A stretch of DNA of 8,931 bases from Prevotella sp. (GTDB lineage Bacteria > Bacteroidota > Bacteroidia > Bacteroidales > Dysgonomonadaceae): positions 1 through 8,931 of the forward strand of contig JAISES010000465.1 of the NCBI GenBank assembly GCA_031263965.1, given 5' to 3'. Below, piece by piece: positions 6,224 to 8,931 of this stretch. Position 1 is the first letter of the stretch. Every line of letters begins with the position of its first letter. Under the pieces are notes generated by a model. The model did not search any database. It was given only the letters and a program-made list of their open reading frames with translations, and had not been told where the DNA came from. Made by a program: the position numbers and the translations under genes.

Positions 6224-7223
6224 ATCTAATTTTCCCTTCTAATCTGTTTTCCGACCTTAAGGCATCATATAAATCAATTGGGCTGCATCCTGAATCCCCT
6301 GATTCAAAATAAATTTCTGTTCCCGGTCGCACATGACAATAATAACAATTTATCACACATTCAACCTCTCTTGCCCAATGAAACCAACTGGATGTACAAA
6401 CCAAAGTCTGACCATTGGGGCCTTTCATCTGCATATATTGATGTGAATCTGTCCAATTATCCAATATGTGAGAAGATTCTATAATCAGTCTTGCAAAAGA
6501 AACATCGCCTTTTGTCACTTTGCCACTATTTCTGAATCCGGTTAATTTAACATAGCCATTATCCGTTTCAAAATTAAAACCAAGTGCTTCTAATACATCT
6601 AAATTCTTCGGGTCGGATTCTTCGAAGGTGCTGTTAATCTTTCCTGTAACATCTGTGACTATACAGGAACATCTTGGAGCGTCATTGATTCTCAATTTTG
6701 TGCAGAGGCTCCTGATCTCGTTTTTCAAACTATCATAATTCGTCTTTTTACTATTTGCGTCAAGGGGATCAAGATAACCGCCGTGTTTTAAATACCCTCT
6801 TCCTTTAGCGACAACTTCAATGATAGGCGTAAGAACCGTCATCGAATCGTTCTTCCCCGGAATTAAAGGACGTATATTCAAAACAGTTTTTTTAAACCTT
6901 TTGCATATACGCAGATAATTATCAAATCTGTCTTGCAGGGAAACACCTTTGCCTTCGTTCAATCCTGTAACGCCGCAGATAATCCAAATGTCGGGGTCGA
7001 CGGAATACAAAACGTCAATTTGTTCGTCCGATAAAATCCACTTTGTCGATACCTCAACTTCACCTTGATAGTTTTGTTGTTTTAAATATTTAAATTTATT
7101 AAGTGTGTTTTCCCATTGATTGGGTTGAAATGGGTCTCCGAATGTTGTGTTGATGGTTATTGGTAAATTCGCTAATGAATAGCGGATTTTAGCCAACAAT
7201 TGCTCGTTTACGGTGCTTTCCAT
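6213..7223 (-). CDS. Probable circularly permuted radical SAM enzyme (CX3CX2C at the C-terminus)
   Basis: 336 residues. There is no CX3CX2C near the N-terminus. The protein instead opens with what looks like the second beta/alpha unit of a radical SAM barrel: PITINTTFGDPFQPNQW (21-37), where GDPF takes the place of the GGEP motif. It continues with EVSTKW (57-62), WIICGVTGLNE (80-90) and VLNIRPLIPGKND (114-126), all resembling successive strands of spore-photolyase-like radical SAM proteins. The cluster motif appears at Cys289, Cys293 and Cys296 (CVINCYYC), with the expected aromatic before the last Cys, and about 40 residues follow. The motif plus alpha-1 seem to have moved from front to end. 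Further cysteines (174, 185, 187, 276, 313) could bind a second cluster. It starts 20 nt after the PRTase/PEP-enzyme gene, with AAAGGA about 11 nt before ATG 7223, and overlaps the next gene by 11 nt. Alternatively the cysteines bind zinc. Confidence 0.72.
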   Translation of the reverse strand: MESTVNEQLLAKIRYSLANLPITINTTFGDPFQPNQWENTLNKFKYLKQQNYQGEVEVSTKWILSDEQIDVLYSVDPDIWIICGVTGLNEGKGVSLQDRFDNYLRICKRFKKTVLNIRPLIPGKNDSMTVLTPIIEVVAKGRGYLKHGGYLDPLDANSKKTNYDSLKNEIRSLCTKLRINDAPRCSCIVTDVTGKINSTFEESDPKNLDVLEALGFNFETDNGYVKLTGFRNSGKVTKGDVSFARLIIESSHILDNWTDSHQYMQMKGPNGQTLVCTSSWFHWAREVECVINCYYCHVRPGTEIYFESGDSGCSPIDLYDALRSENRLEGKIRYDY

Positions 7224-7244
7224 AATAAGACCGTCCTTTCACTA

Positions 7245-8931
7245 TTAATCTGTGTTGCAAATTGTTTCTTTAAGTTGAAGAATTTTTTCAGGAGAGACAG
7301 TGAGCGCATCCACACCGTACTCTATAAAAGTTTCTGCAAGAGTTACATCCGCACCCAGTTCTCCGCTGATAGAAACCCATATTTTTGCCTTGTGTGCGTT
7401 TTCGACAACAAATTTTATTGCACGGAACACAGCGGGATGGTACGGGTTATTTATGCTTTCCAGCTTTGGGTTCAGCCTATCAATTGCCAGCATGTATTGC
7501 GTAAGGTCATTTGTCCCAATACTGAAAAAATCAACAATTTGAGCGAGTTCCTCACTTATGAAAACGGACGCGGGTGTTTCAATCATAATTCCTTGCTCAA
7601 TATTTTCATTATAAGGAATTCTCTCCTTTCGGAGTTCATCCATTGCTTGTTTGACTATCTCCTTGATTTTGACTATCTCTTCAACTGAAATAATCATCGG
7701 ATACATAATTGAAACATTGCCAAAAGCACTTGCTCGCAAAATTGCTCGTATCTGAGCGATAAAAACATCGGGTTTGTCAAGGCACATCCTAATTGCCCTA
7801 TATCCCAACGCAGGGTTTTCTTCTTTTTCTAAGTGAAAATAATCCGGTGTTTTATCAACGCCAACATCCAAGGTTCTGATTACAAATTTCCTGCCGCCCA
7901 TTTTCGTTGCCATCGACCAATAAATCTGAAATTGTTCCTCTTCTGTTGGAAGCTGCGGAGAATCCAAAAAGATGAACTCTGTTTTGAATACACCGATTCC
8001 TTCGGCGCCGTTTGCAATAGCTTTATCAATATCAGCGACAGCATTGATGTTTGCGTAAATATGCACGTTCTTCCCACTTTTGGTTTGCGCTTTCATGGCT
8101 TTGTAACTGCTCATTAGCAATCGTTTGTTCTCATCGTATTCTTCTTTTTTCTTCAAATAAATCAAGCATGTCTTTTCATCCGGTTCAAGAATTAACAAAT
8201 TATTGTAAGCATCAACAATTGCGGTTTTGTTATGCCAATAACTCATTCCTTCAATACTCATAAGTGCCGGTAGATTCATAGTTCGCGCAAGGATAGAAAC
8301 ATGCGAGTTGGAACTTGCGTATCTTACAACCAACGCAACCACATTTAACTTGCCGAATTGAATCGTTTCTTTGGGAGTAAGCGCCATCGCTACAACAATG
8401 GACGGCTCTTTGATTTCTGTGAATATGGAAATATTCTTCTCTTTTGAATAATAAAATATTTTCCCCATTGCAATTCCGGGATTTAAAGACGGCCCATAAA
8501 TATTTATCATATTCCCACTCGGACAATTTTTTGATGCTTGCTTTTCTATTTCTTCCCTGTAGCGAAACCATAATGTTTTAAGCAGCAAATCTCCGCCGCC
8601 GGCTATTTGAGCAAACTCTGCGTCACTCTCGCTTATATCAACTCCCGAGACATTGCACCAATCCCAGAATCCTTGAAAGGCGGGAAGTTTATTGCCCAAT
8701 TCTTCCGCCCATAAAACCGCGTTTTTTGCTGTTTCGCATATTTCTTGAGCATTTCTTGTTTCACGCTTATAATACTTAAGAGATTGGATGTCAAGCGTCA
8801 AAGGCAAAAGCAATACTGTATCCTCTTGGAATCTTTTTTTAATTTCACTATAACTTTTGCCTGTGAAAATACAATCGTCGACCACAATTACGCATGTGTT
8901 TTTGCAAATCCGAATGTCGAGAGATGAACCG
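7245..8931 (-). CDS. Phosphoribosyltransferase domain fused to Enzyme I (PtsI)-like PEP-utilising module, 5' end outside window
   Basis: The frame is open to the right edge (561 residues visible); a GTG at 8885 is internal because upstream codons read CVIVVDDCIFTGKS. That is a PRPP-binding loop (hydrophobic run, DD, then TGKS) of type I PRTases. Residues below count from that GTG. Residues 35-120 are a helical linker. Residues 128-240 form a phosphohistidine swivelling domain (PSLNPGIAMGKIFYY; SNSHVSILARTMNLPAL with the phospho-acceptor His195). Residues 280-540 are a PEP-binding barrel strongly like PtsI: GAEGIGVFKTEF, VIRTLD (Arg337), ENPALGYRAIR, IMYPMI, GIMIETPAS (Glu436), SIGTNDLTQY (Asn459, Asp460) and AIDR (Arg470). 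Alignment to E. coli Enzyme I is offset by 5 residues. The roughly 150-residue HPr-binding helical domain is absent. The catalytic Cys502 is Ser507 and PEP-phosphate-binding Arg296 is Lys301. It is therefore probably not a sugar-PTS enzyme. The gene ends in tandem TAA TAG TGA. Confidence 0.85.
   Translation of the reverse strand, partial: GSSLDIRICKNTCVIVVDDCIFTGKSYSEIKKRFQEDTVLLLPLTLDIQSLKYYKRETRNAQEICETAKNAVLWAEELGNKLPAFQGFWDWCNVSGVDISESDAEFAQIAGGGDLLLKTLWFRYREEIEKQASKNCPSGNMINIYGPSLNPGIAMGKIFYYSKEKNISIFTEIKEPSIVVAMALTPKETIQFGKLNVVALVVRYASSNSHVSILARTMNLPALMSIEGMSYWHNKTAIVDAYNNLLILEPDEKTCLIYLKKKEEYDENKRLLMSSYKAMKAQTKSGKNVHIYANINAVADIDKAIANGAEGIGVFKTEFIFLDSPQLPTEEEQFQIYWSMATKMGGRKFVIRTLDVGVDKTPDYFHLEKEENPALGYRAIRMCLDKPDVFIAQIRAILRASAFGNVSIMYPMIISVEEIVKIKEIVKQAMDELRKERIPYNENIEQGIMIETPASVFISEELAQIVDFFSIGTNDLTQYMLAIDRLNPKLESINNPYHPAVFRAIKFVVENAHKAKIWVSISGELGADVTLAETFIEYGVDALTVSPEKILQLKETICNTD

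Noticed and set aside
7200..7688. Plus-strand open frame of 162 codons
   Set aside because: It lies antisense to the PtsI-like gene, whose protein is clearly conserved; the plus-strand translation has no recognisable motif or ribosome site context.
8251..8571. Minus-strand open frame of 106 codons within the PtsI-like gene
   Set aside because: Alternative frame of a gene with unmistakable conserved residues; no independent support.
8883..8885. GTG as the start of the PRTase/PEP-enzyme gene
   Set aside because: The upstream in-frame codons complete the hydrophobic beta strand of the PRPP loop (CVIVVDD), so the gene continues beyond the window edge.
7245..8931. Annotation as ordinary PtsI of the sugar phosphotransferase system
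   Set aside because: The HPr-binding domain is missing, a PRTase domain is fused, the catalytic Cys is Ser, and no HPr or Enzyme II gene is nearby.
1..8931. CRISPR arrays, tRNA or rRNA genes, and tandem repeats
   Set aside because: No regularly spaced direct repeats, tRNA-like cloverleaf segments or rRNA-like stretches were seen on either strand.

Overview
All convincing genes in this window lie on the minus strand, so transcription runs from high to low coordinates. The window is accessory DNA of a bacterium, most likely a low- to mid-GC member of the Bacillota (Clostridia or Negativicutes). That guess rests on Shine-Dalgarno-type starts, tight operon spacing, an IS1634-like transposase relic and protein flavour. 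There is no rRNA or other taxonomic marker, so it is only a suggestion.

Right part (8931 to 4727): three closely packed genes form one apparent operon. (1) A fusion protein, 5'-truncated by the window edge, has the end of a phosphoribosyltransferase (PRTase) domain with a clear PRPP-binding loop. This is followed by a PEP-utilising module very like Enzyme I (PtsI), but without the HPr-binding helical domain and with catalytic residues changed. (2) A 336-aa protein looks like a circularly permuted radical SAM enzyme: its CX3CX2C cluster motif is near the C-terminus instead of the N-terminus. (3) A 498-aa protein has no confident family, with faint resemblance to SelO/YdiU-type pseudokinase AMPylases. 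This cassette does not correspond to any pathway I can name and is the best candidate for an undescribed system. The 1-to-2 gap is 20 nt and genes 2 and 3 overlap by 11 nt.

Middle (about 4709 to 4302): a 5'-truncated remnant of an IS1634-like insertion sequence keeps the C-terminus of the transposase and probably one IS end. It abuts the 3' end of the 498-aa gene and lies just upstream of the next operon, so it marks a junction between two unrelated blocks. Individual sequence lines I counted differ in GC between the blocks (for example about 32% at 5041-5100 versus 55% at 541-600).

Left part (4277 to 1): a surface-polysaccharide or heptose operon. It contains a GT-B-like glycosyltransferase, a radical SAM/SPASM enzyme (8-nt overlap), a bifunctional HldE-type protein with nucleotidyltransferase and sugar-kinase domains in the reverse of the usual order, and the start of a GmhB-type heptose bisphosphate phosphatase that runs off the left edge. 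The kinase, phosphatase and nucleotidyltransferase would together convert heptose-7-phosphate into an NDP-heptose, which the glycosyltransferase could use. A GmhA-type isomerase is not in the window. The radical SAM enzyme presumably modifies a sugar or another cell-surface building block, but its substrate cannot be read from the sequence.
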